Positions 10,420 to 20,094 are shown, counted from the first letter of the stretch. The stretch is 64,000 bases of DNA from Ariolimax columbianus (GCA_036924085.1 JAVGWX010000011.1:38891970-38955969), one strand, 5' to 3'. The notes: generated by a model from the letters alone, not told the origin. Program-made: numbers and translations.

Positions 10420-11440
10420 ATCCTTGTCCTCGCTCGCATCCATCGTTCTATCCAGGCGCTCTGTCCTCTCCTTATCCTTATCCATCCCTCCCATCCATCG
10501 CTCTATCCAGGCGCTCTGTCCTCTCTTATCCTTGTCCTTACTCACATCCATTGTTCCATCCAGACGTTTTGTGATCTCCCTACTCTTGTCCTTCTTCAAA
10601 TTCATCGTTCCATCCAGAATATCTGTAATCTCCTTATCTTTGTCTTTCCTCACATCCATTGCTCCATCCAGACGCTCTGTCCTCTCCTTATCCTTATCCT
10701 CCCTCCCATCCATCGCTCCATCCAGACGCTCTGTCCTCTCCGTATCCTTATCCTCCCTCCCATCCATCGCTCCATCCAGACGCTCTGTCCTATCCTTATC
10801 CTTGTCCTCCCTCCCATCCATCGCTCCATCCACTCTGTTCTCTCCTTATCCATCCCTCCCATCCATCGCTCCATCCAGACGCTCTGTCCTATCCTTATCC
10901 TTGTCCTCCCTCCCATCCATCGCTCCATCCACTCTGTTCTCTCCTTATCCATCCCTCCCATCCATCGCTCCATCCAGACGCTCTGTCCTATCCGTATCCT
11001 TATCCTCCCTCCCATCCATCGCTCCATCCAGACGCTCTGTCCTCTCCGTATCCTTATCCTCCCTCCCATCCATCGCTCCATCCAGACGCTCTGTCCTATC
11101 CTTATCCTTGTCCTCCCTCCCATCCATCGCTCCATCCACTCTGTTCTCTCCTTATCCATCCCTCCCATCCATCGCTCCATCCAGACGCTCTGTCCTATCC
11201 TTATCCTTGTCCTCCCTCCCATCCATCGCTCCATCCACTCTGTTCTCTCCTTGTCCTCCCTCCCATCCATCGCTCCATCCACTCTGTTCTCTCCTTGTCC
11301 TCCCTCCCATCCATCGCTCCATCCACTCTGTTCTCTCCTTGTCATCCCTCCCATCCATCGCTCCATCCACTCTGTTCTCTCCTTGTCCTCCCTCCCATCC
11401 ATCGCTCCATCCAGACGCTCTGTTCTCTCCTTTCGCATCC
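10420..11440 (+). repeat. 54-bp minisatellite with shorter variant units
   Basis: About 20 units. The main unit is 54 bp ('catcgctcca' at 10711, 10765 and so on) and shorter variants carry 'actctgttctctcc'. Because 54 is a multiple of 3, long frames stay open on both strands (up to 399 residues on plus and 295 on minus), composed of repeats such as PSHPSLHPDALS. None has a conserved start, domain or codon signature. I treat these frames as by-products, not genes. Confidence 0.9.
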
Positions 11441-12264
11441 ATGGCTCAATTCCATACGATCTGTGACCTCCTACGCCTTCTACTTCTCCACACAAGCCCC
11501 TAGCCAGCATCTCTCTAGTCAAGCTGTAACCTTTCAACCTGCCACTGCTGTACCAGCGGCTGATTCGTTCTTCGGTAAATCACTTGATTTTCATGATAAA
11601 GAACCAGTTCCTACTGCCGGCAGCTTCAATGAAACTAGCTGTAAATGGGTACCTGATATACGTTTAGGGAAGGAAAAGGCAGCGAGGAAGGGAACTGCCC
11701 CCCCCCCCCACCACCACCACCACCACCACCTCAGAAGCTGAGGCTTAGTAACAGTCATCAGAGGACACTTCATTCCTGACTAGCGGTTAAGTCTGCTGAA
11801 GGAATTTCTGCATCTTAGTGCCTTATCCATTCTACCTTCCTCTCCTCAGTCTACACCTGAACATGCTATTATTGATCCTACTTATAAAGGCTCTTACGTA
11901 AAGGAAATTAATGCCCTCTTTCTCCTGCAGCTGCCCTATACCCCTACTTCTCACTTTTACTAATTTTCAAACATCTGCAACACCCCCGTCTTTTCATTAC
12001 CTCTTTCTAACATTATTGTCTTTTATCTGTTTCAGGTGAGTGTGACTTGGATTATTATAAAAATGTGGATTAGCAGACGCAGAAGGTAAGGTTATTTATT
12101 ATGTTCGCCTTACACCTGTTGCCACACTGTAGGGAGCAGGCTGCACCCAGAAACCATGCGCGTGTTTGTGTTCTTTAACTCGCTTATACCTTGACGTCTC
12201 TTACCTACCAAGGTTATTATCAAAATAAAGCTGACTCAATGTGTCCTTACTCTCTCTCTGCCAT
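11441..12264. other. No gene recognised; poly-C/CAC tract
   Basis: Contains a run of C followed by (CAC)n at 11698-11730. The rest is non-repetitive DNA without convincing frames. Confidence 0.5.
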
Positions 12265-12600
12265 TATCAATGTCAAGGTTGGTATGTGTCATTCTAGCTC
12301 ACAGTATCTGTTACCGATGTCAAGGTGATTGTGTCTCATTCTAGCTCACATTATCTGTTACCGATGGCAAGGTTGTTCTGTGTCATTCTAGCTCACAGTA
12401 TCTGTTACCGATGTCAAGGTGATTGTGTGTCATTCTAACTCACATTATCTGTTACCGATGTCAAGGTGATTGTGTGTCATTCTAGCTCACAGTATCTGTT
12501 ACCGATGTCAAGGTGATTGTGTGTCATTCTAACTCACATTATCTGTTACCAATGTCAAGGTGATTGTATCTCATTCTAGCTCACATTATCTGTTACCGAT
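12265..12600 (+). repeat. 47-bp minisatellite, about 7 copies
   Basis: Period 47 bp ('attctagctc' at 12291, 12338, 12385 and, with one change, 12432 and on). Units alternate in small variants ('acagtatctg' versus 'acattatctg'), hinting at a two-unit higher-order pattern. Non-coding. Confidence 0.9.
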
Positions 12601-13050
12601 TTTCAAAATTGTACTTAATAATGATAACAATGTACAAATCTGAAAGTGATAGTTGTAACTAATTTCAAGCAAACCTATGTGGGACGTGAGATAAAATGAA
12701 GTGAATATTTCCCATGAGATGAAACATGAGATAGTGGGTGTTACATTTTGTGAAGTGAGTGGTGACGTCAATTTAAAATGGTCTTTCTCTTAACACTCTT
12801 CTGTAGCCATCTCACGCAGTTAAAGTTTGGGAGTTTTTGTCATAGAAGATGTAGAGGCCACAGACAGTCACCATGGTTGTGTGCGTGTGGTCAAAGGACA
12901 CACGACCAGGCATTCCTATTTGTTTATTAATTTTATTGGCGGGTGGATGTGATATAAGAATGATGTTCGTTCTAAAGGCTTCTCTCATTCGGAGTCCCGG
13001 TATGTGGGTGGTGAACAAACAAATGCCAAAGTAGTTAAAACAGGTTAGTT
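12601..13050. other. No recognisable feature
   Basis: AT-rich. The only frames are an 83-residue minus frame (12812-13063) and a 61-residue minus frame, neither with a motif. Confidence 0.5.
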
Positions 13051-13289
13051 CAGCGTTTGCCAATCTTTTTACACCTGTGGTCTATGAAAACAAATGTTCA
13101 CGGACCAGTGACACTTTTCATTTATCACTTTTTGCCTCCTGACTATTGTTTTTGCTTTTAAAGTAGGTCACCAGTTCTTACTTTCCTGTTTTTTTGTGTG
13201 TGTCCATTTTGTAGGGATTTAAATTTTAAAACACAATAACACTCTTGCATTCTGAAATACGACACCGCAGTATTAGCAAATACATTCAT

Positions 13290-13620
13290 TAAATGCCTGC
13301 TTGGAGTAACAGGAATGGGTAAAATCAGAAACGAAGATATAAGGAAACACGTAGGTACAGTACCAGTGCTAGACCTCATCAAAAGACAACAGACCAAATT
13401 GTCCGACCACGTGACGCGCTAGATATTATCCGCCAGAAAGCTACGCCACACAAATACAATGGATACAAAGCCAAGGGGCGACCACAGAAAAGATGGAAAA
13501 CAGAAACAAAAATAGATCCAGTGAAACTCCCCATGTACGAACCACATCCTAGTGCCCGGTTAAGAAACCTCTCATAACATGACGCTGAAAGGCACAAGCA
13601 GGTCACCAAGAGGAAAGAAA
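13290..13620 (+). mobile_element. RTE-type LINE C-terminal remnant
   Basis: The plus strand reads 'KCLLGVTGMGKIRNEDIRKHVGT..LDLIKRQQTKLSDHVTR' and then a degraded basic segment. The part 'LGVTGM..RNEDIR' is shared with the minus-strand remnant at 37970-38540, so both derive from the same LINE family. Stops interrupt the second half. Confidence 0.7.
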
Positions 13621-13689
13621 GAAGAGAAGATTATTCGTTCGGTATTTCGTCCTCCGATTTTGTAAATTTATTTTACAATTTCCATTTCG

Positions 13690-14400
13690 CTTGTAACGAA
13701 TAAGACAGCCAGATCAACACAGACAAGACAGAGGCTATATTGAATTCATGTGAACAAAGTGTTGAGAATATTCCACATTAGTGACATTGGCATAAAACAA
13801 GTATGAAAGTTCAAATACTTAGGTAGTATGTTCACTGATGACGGTAGAAGTGACAAATAGATTGCACATAACATTCAGAAGGCGAACGGTGTCCACTATA
13901 AAAGTGAACCGAATTTAAACCCCCTAGAGTGCTTCTTTCAACTAAGAGGAGGCTGATACATGCACTGTTTATTTATACATTGTGTCACCAATGTCAATCT
14001 TGGTCCTTACTAGCAACCCATAAGAGTAAGATCCAGAACTGTAAGATGCGCTGTGTGAGAAGTGCAGCCGGAAAGACAATCCGTGACCGAATCTACAACA
14101 CCACGATGAGTCAGATAGTGGGGACAAACCCAGTTAGTGCCTACATTGACTCCCAGTAAATCAAGTGAGTTGGTCATTTAGTCAGATGCATTATGACCAG
14201 CCTGCACAAAGAGCACATCTTATGGCAGGTCTCTGGTCCACGAGCAAGGGTCTGACTTCGACGTCGATGGATCGAGGCTGTCTCTGACACTCCCAGGAAG
14301 TTACACCTAACGACACCACTTGGCGATAACAATAAATCTACACATCCCGCCTCTCTGCGACGCCTCATGGTAAAAGCAGTAGGATAAAAGAAGAAGAAAA
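13690..14400 (+). mobile_element. RTE-type LINE remnant, RT C-terminal part
   Basis: Frames on plus show a post-palm segment ('..FKYLG.MFTDDGRSDK'-like, in pieces at about 13800-13870), then the frame 13929-14159 ('LLSTKRRLIHALFIYTLCHQCQSWSL' and 'CKMRCVRSAAGKTIRDRIYNT') and a degraded tail to about 14400. The Y-G-x-E-x-W motif is mutated to C-Q-S-W. A separate insertion from the one ending at 13620, since the order of domains restarts. Confidence 0.65.
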
Positions 14401-14619
14401 TTTGGTAACAAATAAAATTGTCTTTCGTTTTGGATGATAACAATACCTTGTGCACTTTATTTGAAGCCTATATTGATTTGTTAGTTCTAGCATTCGACGA
14501 AGCTGTTTTTTTTTCTTTATTACCATAATAAGTAAATACGTAATTAAGTATTCATTAAATTTATCCAGACATGAAGATCAAGAACACTGTGACAATTTCA
14601 TTCTGAAACTAATCCTGTT

Positions 14620-14840
14620 GTAGCTGTTGAATGCCCACCATGAGTGAATTTTCTCTATTGCACGCCCTTAAACAGGACGTTAAGGGGCAGTTTGTTGTAG
14701 CTTTCTTTACATCCCGAGCGTGCTAATGAAGGTGGGCTGGCTCCTTCAGACGGTTGTGCTATACTTGGCTTCGTCTTAGTGTCAATCACTACTACGAGAA
14801 TCACATCGTTAGCCAAGCTGCCATGCAAACAGCCCGTTTC
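14620..14840 (-). mobile_element. R6 dispersed repeat, copy 3
   Basis: 'gttgaatgcccaccatgagt' then sequence matching 4516-4700 and 37553-37760. The tail here is only a degenerate 'ctgttgtagctgttg'. Truncated after about 220 bp. Confidence 0.65.
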
Positions 14841-14924
14841 TAAGAAGGACAACGGGGAAGCCAAGGTGAAGGCCTTGACCCTGACTGACATGTCTTCTTT
14901 ATGTTCTCCGTCTGTTCTCTCACT

Positions 14925-15222
14925 CCCGCTACCAAGCCCTGAACGTCCCACACCTCCCTCTACCAAGCCCTGAACGTTCTCAATCTCCCGCTACCAAGCC
15001 CTGAACGTTCTCAATCTCCCGCTACCAAGCCCTGAACGTTCTCAATCTCCCGCTACCAAGCCCTGAACAGTCTCAATCTCCCGCTACCAAGCCCTGAACG
15101 TTCTCAATCTCCCGCTACCAAGCCCTGAACGTTCTCAATCTCCCGCTATCAAGCCCTAAACGTTCTCAATCTCCCGCTACCAAACCCTGAACGTTCTCAA
15201 TCTCCCGCTATCAAACCCTAAC
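14925..15222 (+). repeat. 31-bp array derived from the S2 end
   Basis: About nine tandem units of ~31 bp containing 'tctcaatctcccgctacc' and 'aagccctgaacg'. This is the minus-strand version of the last ~30 bp of S2 (compare 24126-24150 or 18110-18130). The array therefore grew out of an S2 end. Units are 90% or more alike by eye. Confidence 0.85.
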
Positions 15223-15280
15223 AAGCGATTTGCAAGTAGCAGAATTTCGTCTGTAGTCCTGCTACTTGCAAATCTCTTGT
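15221..15280. repeat. Inverted repeat, 22-bp arms, 16-nt loop
   Basis: Arms 15221-15242 and 15259-15280 pair with a single mismatch, including a perfect 16-bp core ('gatttgcaagtagcag'). It lies where the minus-oriented S2-derived array meets plus-oriented S2 sequence, so it is probably a head-to-head S2 junction rather than a terminator. Confidence 0.85.
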
Positions 15281-15285
15281 CAGTC

Positions 15286-15647
15286 GGGATCAGGATGCTG
15301 AGCAGCGCATGAGCTGCAGTGGTCAGCAACCCATAGCTGACTGCTAGCGTCAGGGCCAGCGAACCAAAGCTGCCAAGACCCTTCTACACCTTCACGCGGT
15401 GATCCTGGATAACAGGCTGCAGCAATGCAGACTGGCTTAGGAGAAGGGGTCGAAGAGGGAATGCTAACCCGGTACTCACAAAATGATTGCTGAAGTCGGA
15501 TGTGTTAGACTGAAATGTGCAAATATCGCAGCCAAGCTGTAAACTACAACACAACGCATTCCGTTCTCTGGACTACATTCTGTTACTTAAGCCCTTTCAG
15601 GGCTTGGTAGCGGCAGATTGAGAACAAACGAAGCCAAGCCAAGCCAA
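15286..15647 (+). mobile_element. S2 SINE-like element, full length
   Basis: 'gggatcaggatgctgagcag' through the conserved middle at about 15490-15512 to 'gaacaaacgaagccaagcc'. About 362 bp. No obvious target-site duplication because the left flank is the inverted repeat. Confidence 0.8.
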
Positions 15648-15935
15648 CTCTCCTATATTTATTTTCACAATTCTTTCCTTTTCGCTCCCTTCGGTGATGT
15701 GAAAAGAAACATGAAATCTAGTTGCGTCTGGTTATTGATATAACAATAACGCTGTTTCTAAATATGGATTGAAAGTACATTATAGTTAACATGTGTAATT
15801 GTGGTTTAGTTATCGGCTACTGATGCAAGAGAAATAATTAACAGAACTGGGGAACAGTAAATGAGGCGCAAGTTCAGAAGCCCCATTAACTATGAGCGTT
15901 GGGTCGACTTTGATTTTATCAGAGATAATATCATT

Positions 15936-16088
15936 AACCCCTGCTGGAGTCGGATGTGTTGGACCGAAATGTGGAAGTATCGCAGCCAAGCTGTAAACTA
16001 CGACATAACGCACGTAGTTTCCCGGGTGGCATTCTGTTACTTGCAAATCCCTTTTCAGGGCATGGCAGCGGGATATTAAGAACGAACT
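15936..16088 (+). mobile_element. S2 SINE-like element, 3' half, variant
   Basis: Begins in the conserved middle ('gctggagtcggatgtgttgg') and ends 'gcgggatattaagaacgaac'. It carries 'ttgcaaatcccttttcaggg' in place of the usual 'ttaagccctttcaggg', a variant shared with the inverted repeat at 15221-15280. Followed directly by the purine tract. Confidence 0.75.
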
Positions 16089-16910
16089 ATCAAAGAGGAA
16101 GAGGATGAAGAAGAAGAAAAAGAAGAAGGAAAAAACAAACGAGGAGAAGGAAACGAAGGATACGAAGGAAGAGAAGGAGAAGAAAGAGAAGGAGAAGGAG
16201 GAGAAGAAAAAATGAGAAGTAGGAGACGGAGGAGAAGGGGAAGAAGAAGGAGAAGGAGGAGAAGAATTAGGAGGAGAAGAAGGAGAAGGAGAAGGAGAAG
16301 AAGAAGGAGAAGGAGGAGAAGAAGAAGAAGAAGGTGAAAAAGGAGAAGAAGAAGGAGAAGAAGGAGAAGAAGGAGAAGGAGGAGAAGAAGGAGAAGAAGA
16401 AGGAGAAAAAGGAGAAGAAGAAGAAGAAGAAGAAGGAGAAGAAGAAGGAGAAGAAGGAGAAGAAGAAGGAGAAGAAGGAGAAGGGGAATGAAAAGAAGTA
16501 GAAGAAGAAGAAGAAAAAGAAGAAGGAGAAGAAGGAGAAGGAGGAGAAGGAGGAGAAGGAGGAGAAGAAGGAGAAGAAGAAGGAGAAGAAGGAGAAGAAG
16601 AAGGAGAAGAAGAAGAAGAAGGAGAAGAAGGAGAAGAAGGAGGAGGAGGAGAAGAAGAAGAAGGAGAAGAAGGAGGAGGAGAAGAAAGAGAAGAAGAAGA
16701 AGGAGAAGGAGGAGAAGAAGAAGGAGAAGGAGGAGGAGAAGAAAGAGAAGAAGAAGAAGGAGGAGAAGAAGAAGGAGAAGGAGAAGAAGAAGGAGGAGGA
16801 GGAGAAGAAAGAGAAGAAGAAGAAGGAGAAAATGAGAAGAAGAAGGAGAAGAAGGAGAAGAAGAGAAGAAGAAGGAGGAGAAGGAGGAGGAGAAGGAGAA
16901 GACGATCTTT
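16089..16910 (+). repeat. 820-bp GAA/GGA polypurine tract
   Basis: Almost pure purine on the plus strand (GAA, GGA and GAAGGA units, with a handful of pyrimidines). It opens an apparent 115-residue Arg-rich frame at 16488-16835 that is not a gene. It starts exactly at the tail of an S2 copy, and S2 tails elsewhere are (GAA)n. Mirror-symmetric purine tracts of this kind can form triplex DNA; that is inference here. Confidence 0.95.
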
Positions 16911-17184
16911 AATAGTATAATTGTTTACCTGTCACCACATTTAAAAATGGACACCAATTTGTACCTCTTCTATATCATGCTCTTGACCCTAAACACAGGC
17001 GTAGCTGACTCCAGTTCACCGTCCTGCATATGGGAACTGTCTGTTAGAAATTAAAGCATGTTTAATATAGAAAAGACTAGATGACGATGGAGTACAAAAG
17101 CCTTTACATTGCACCACGAATCGACTTCCACGTTATCTTTGACGGCACAACGGTTTTTATCAGTGTTCTTTTTACATGTGCGTC

Positions 17185-17252
17185 CGTCTTTCTTCTTCTT
17201 CTTCTTCTTCTTCTTCTTCTTCTTCTTCTACTACTACTACTACTACTAGTAT
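17185..17252 (+). repeat. (CTT)n-(CTA)n microsatellite
   Basis: About 13 CTT units followed by about seven CTA/ACT units. Confidence 0.9.
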
Positions 17253-17394
17253 TACTACTTCTTTGTTGTCGTACGCTTTGAGGCATCAGCTGGAATATAT
17301 ATATAAGGCACTCGCCTCTTCAAGTGATGAACGGAAACGGTATTCGATCAAGCGCCTCCTGGCATCAAGAGAGGTGGGACCAGTCTGTGCATTC

Positions 17395-17556
17395 TGAATT
17401 GTTTCCAGTCGTCTTGACTTAAATCTTGCCACTGACCCAAGATGGCTCGAAACCAGAGAGTGAGGTTGACGGCCAGCGCATCCACTTTCTCACTATACAA
17501 CCGTCTCACGATGTCGCCATCATCCCTTGCGCTGGGCAACATCCAAAAAAAATAGA
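17395..17556 (+). mobile_element. R5 dispersed repeat, copy 2 (most complete)
   Basis: 'ccagtcgtcttgacttaaatc', 'ttgccactg', 'ccagagagtgaggttgac', 'cagcgcatcc', 'acgatgtcgccatc' and 'gctgggcaacatcc', followed by an A8 run. The same blocks occur in order at 42830-43005 (minus). The end after 'gggcaac' varies (A-rich here, (AAGT)n at 42830), which suggests a retroposed element with a short-repeat tail. Confidence 0.65.
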
Positions 17557-17649
17557 GTAGGCATTCATTAATTATCTCTTTCTAGAAAACCCTCTAATGC
17601 TGAATCATTTTCTATTTATTTTTTGGGTGTGAAAGGTTTGCCTCTTTGC

Positions 17650-17880
17650 ATTCTACTGTTGGAGGCACTCGCCTTTTCAGGACAGACCGAAGTCTTTTAG
17701 GCGATATCAGGACGTATTAACCAGTGCTTGGATGCGTGTGTGCGTCTGTATCTACCTATGATAGTTAGGGCGATCTCAGTGGTCAACCCCAACGAAAGTG
17801 GTAATGGCAGGGTCTCACCACGATGACGTGTGTTAAGCCTGTGTAATAGTGTGATTGTCGGACAGAGTTATAAAAAATTT
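17650..17880 (-). mobile_element. S3 SINE-like element, diverged
   Basis: On plus: 'ggcactcgccttttcagg', 'ggcgatatcaggacgtat', 'accagtgcttggatg', 'gtgtgcgtctgtat', 'gtgtgattgtcggacagag'. These are the S3 blocks in antisense order (compare 28530-28805). Confidence 0.7.
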
Positions 17881-17954
17881 TGTAATCAAGTGGGACGTGT
17901 AGTTGACGCTATTTGCGGTCGACAAAACAATGTTAAGATACTAAAAGACTACGG

Positions 17955-18020
17955 TCCGGGATGGAAAGCAGCTAGTGCCTCTGCCAGTATAATACAGAGA
18001 CAAACATTTTAAATAAAAAA
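17955..18020 (+). mobile_element. S3 3'-end fragment
   Basis: 'gactacggtccgggatgg' and 'gcctctgccagtataatacag' followed by an A-rich tail. It is in opposite orientation to the S3 just upstream. Confidence 0.6.
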
Positions 18021-18074
18021 TAGAAAATGGTTTTGGATTAGGGGGTATGCTACAGAGAGATTGAGATATAGACT

Positions 18075-18226
18075 GAAGGAATAGCTTGGCTTGGTTTCGC
18101 ATCGTTTGTTTTCAATCTCCCGCTACCAAAGTCTGAAAGGGCTTAAGTAGTAGAATGTGGTCCAGAGAATGGAATGCGTTGTATCGTAGTTTACAGCTTG
18201 ACTGCGATATTTGTACCTTTCGGTCC
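18075..18226 (-). mobile_element. S2 element, 3' part, split by a LINE
   Basis: Minus-strand S2 3' half (on plus 'cttggcttggtttcg', 'tctcccgctacc', 'gaaagggcttaag', 'gtagtttacagcttgactgc'). It stops at 'gtacctttcggtcc' (18213-18226), and the same 14 bp reappears at 19587-19600 followed by the next part of S2. The LINE between them is therefore an insertion into this S2. Confidence 0.85.
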
Positions 18227-18258
18227 TTCTTCTTCTTCTTCTTCTTCTGCGTACACAG

Positions 18259-19068
18259 TCAGACAGTAACCATTATTTTTTCGAAAAAAGCGGCGGTCAT
18301 CCTGAGGCTCTCGCCACTGCCATAGAGCTTGTCTTGCAGTTCCACTGGTAATGGCCACATCTGCTCTCTCTGATCCTCATATGTCGGGCAGTTCTGCAGC
18401 AGATGTTCAGCGGTCATTTTACCAGTACCGCACGGGCATTCGTCGGTACACCCTATCTTCAATTTGTTGAATAGGTGGTACCTCAGTCTGTTGTGGCCAG
18501 TGCGAAGTCTGAAGACAACTACCTGCTCTCTTCGGTTCAACTGGTAATAGGCATCGTTTTTGGTGTAACCAGTATGTTCGGTTTCCCATTTGGTCATGTA
18601 TCTGGCTTTGATAAGCCGTTTTGACTCTTCGTACGTCATACTGGTATCTGTTTGTGGTAGTCTTGCACCTTCTTTTGCCAGTCTGTCTGCCTCCTCGTTG
18701 CCTTGGATGTTGCAGTGTGACGGGACCCACTGTACCACTACCCTTTTTGGTGCGGACTGCTGGCACAGTTTGCAGAGTGCTGCTCTTAAGTCATTAAGCT
18801 CAGTGTTTTTCTGGCTTTTTAGCGCTGTGACTACGGCGAGAGCATCTGTCAGCAGGACTATATGGCTCTCATTTTCACTGTGTGTCACCATTTCTTCCAC
18901 TGCCGCCCTCAGTGCCTCTGCCTCCGCTCTGAAATTGCTTGTGTACTTACCAGTAGCGAATGACAGTGTTATTTTTCTGCCATTTGGTAGGTTCAGGAAT
19001 GCTCCTGCCCCTCCGTTCTGTGTAGTGTTTGTTACAGAACCGTCGGTGTATGCATGGGTCCAGTCCAT
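18259..19068 (-). pseudogene. LINE RNase H domain and Cys-rich C-terminus
   Basis: 269-residue open frame. RNase HI-type residues are visible: D9 in 'YTDGS', E49 in 'FRAEAEAL', D75 in 'LLTDALA', then 'WVPSHCNIQGNEEAD' with H118 and D128. This is the D-E-D-D set that cuts RNA in RNA-DNA hybrids during retrotransposition. Near residues 208-232 a cluster 'CPCG..TAEHLLQNC' matches the zinc-knuckle-like end of such proteins. The frame stays open without disruption to a natural stop 16 bp before the (GAA)n tail begins. The upstream RT part is in the same frame but separated by a TAG stop (19126-19128). The visible Met1 is not a real start, since the family makes one long polyprotein. Confidence 0.9.
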
Positions 19069-19125
19069 GCTTGGGTAGCTTTTCGTTATGAAGCTTAGGG
19101 TAGTGTCTCTCCTTTCTTTTTCAGT

Positions 19126-19586
19126 CTAGCAGTTTTTGTTTGCAATACCTGGTATATTTTCTACCACCTCTGGAAATATATCCTGCCTCCAGGTAGGTTT
19201 TCGTACAGTAGTGATGGGTTTTGGTGTGGTTAGTGCGTTTATGGGATCTTCGTGCATCTTTGCTTTGGCTATTTCTGCAAAGTTTCTCCGCTTTAGTTTC
19301 CCATTTCCCAAATTGTTTAGTCTCTGGTACATTGGGTGGTCCGTCAGTCTTCGGAGTTTCTCTGACTGCAGCTGGGCTCTGCAGTCTCTTCTATCGGTCA
19401 TGGATTGCAGTTTTGTAATCTTTTCAAGTTCTACAATTGGCGTTGACTTCATGCCACCTGTTATAATTCTCATGGCTTGGTTTTGAAGTTTGTTAACTTT
19501 ATCGAAGTTCGCCTTCGCTGCTGTTGTCCATGCCGCAATGCCATACTCGAGAACTGGTCTCACTCTTCCAGTGTACAGTTTCTTTA
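19126..19586 (-). pseudogene. LINE reverse transcriptase C-terminal (thumb) part
   Basis: Minus frame with 'LYTGRVRPVLEYGIAAWTT' and 'VNKLQNQAMRIITGG', the post-catalytic thumb region of RNase H-bearing LINEs. No palm motif is left because of the 5' truncation. Open sequence continues upstream to 19659 only because the target S2 and an A/T run happen to be open; that part is not LINE. It ends at TAG (19126-19128), and the RNase H part resumes in the same frame 57 bases later. Confidence 0.8.
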
Positions 19587-19626
19587 GTACCTTTCGGTCC
19601 AACACATCCGACTTCAGCAAGCATTT
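19587..19626 (-). mobile_element. S2 element, middle part, split by the LINE
   Basis: On minus, 'aaatgcttgctgaagtcgg' to 'ggaccgaaaggtac', the continuation of the S2 at 18075-18226. The S2 5' half is absent; instead an A/T run and S3 follow, so this S2 was itself truncated. Confidence 0.8.
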
Positions 19627-19639
19627 AAAAAAAAAACAC

Positions 19640-19895
19640 ATTTTACGTGTTTCTCTCACTTGTTTCTACTGGCGTAGGCGCTCATATTCCACTCCCGGCA
19701 GTAGTCGATTGGGCGATATTAAGACGCAAAAAGAAGTGATTGGTTGCATGTGTTCGTCTGTATGTACCTATGTAAGGTTTGTTCCCTCTCAGAAGCCAGC
19801 CCAACCAAAGTACAGTGGAAGTGCCTCACGCTGAAGGCACGTGTGAAAGTTGTGCAAGAGTGTGATTGTTGGACAGGGTTATTCCAGAGTTATTT
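19640..19895 (-). mobile_element. S3 SINE-like element
   Basis: On plus: 'tctcacttgtttctactggcg', 'attgggcgatattaagacgc', 'gtctgtatgtacctatg', 'gaagccagcccaacc', 'gtgaaagttgtgcaagag', 'gtgattgttggacaggg'. A T-run at 19626-19642 (plus A-run before it) lies at its 3' end. Confidence 0.8.
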
Positions 19896-20094
19896 TTTCT
19901 AAAGAAGTAACCAACACCTAAATATCCAATTCGCTAGCAAGCACACGTGGCAGTTATCCACCGAGCTACCAGTAGCAATTCACTTCTCTCTTGTCCCACC
20001 CGATTTTAGCTTCCACACCGATCAAAGAGAAGTGAGAGAAGAGATGGAGGGACGAATACATATATCAAATACTCCTTAATGTGTTGCTATTCTG

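Larger units (their letters stand above)
18227..19586 (-). mobile_element. 5'-truncated RNase H-type LINE (I/R1-like) inserted in S2
   Basis: 1,360-bp insertion on the minus strand bounded by an exact 14-bp target-site duplication (18213-18226 and 19587-19600, 'gtacctttcggtcc'). It carries the last part of RT, then RNase H, then a Cys-His cluster, and ends in a (GAA)n tail (CTT repeats on plus at 18227-18248). Domain order RT-RNase H-CCHC-like is that of I, R1 and related LINE clades; the exact clade is not settled. It is 5'-truncated within RT, the normal result of incomplete target-primed reverse transcription. The reading frame is almost intact, so the insertion looks young. Confidence 0.9.

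Noticed and set aside
10304..11741. 399/360-residue Ser/Pro/His-rich frames
   Set aside because: By-product of a 54-bp array; opposite-strand frames are equally open.
13051..13120. Possible hAT-type terminal repeat ('cagcgtttgccaatcttttt')
   Set aside because: Resembles the CAG..ccaa.cttttt start of hAT elements, but I found no matching inverted end or 8-bp duplication downstream.
15221..15280. Transcription terminator hairpin
   Set aside because: Eukaryotic context, no T-run, and explained by two S2 pieces in opposite orientation.
16488..16835. 115-residue poly-Arg frame
   Set aside because: It is the translation of the GAA/GGA purine tract.
19925..19985. Possible tRNA-like head on minus ('ggtagctcggtgg')
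   Set aside because: A-box-like only; no acceptable B box and no repeated body in the window.
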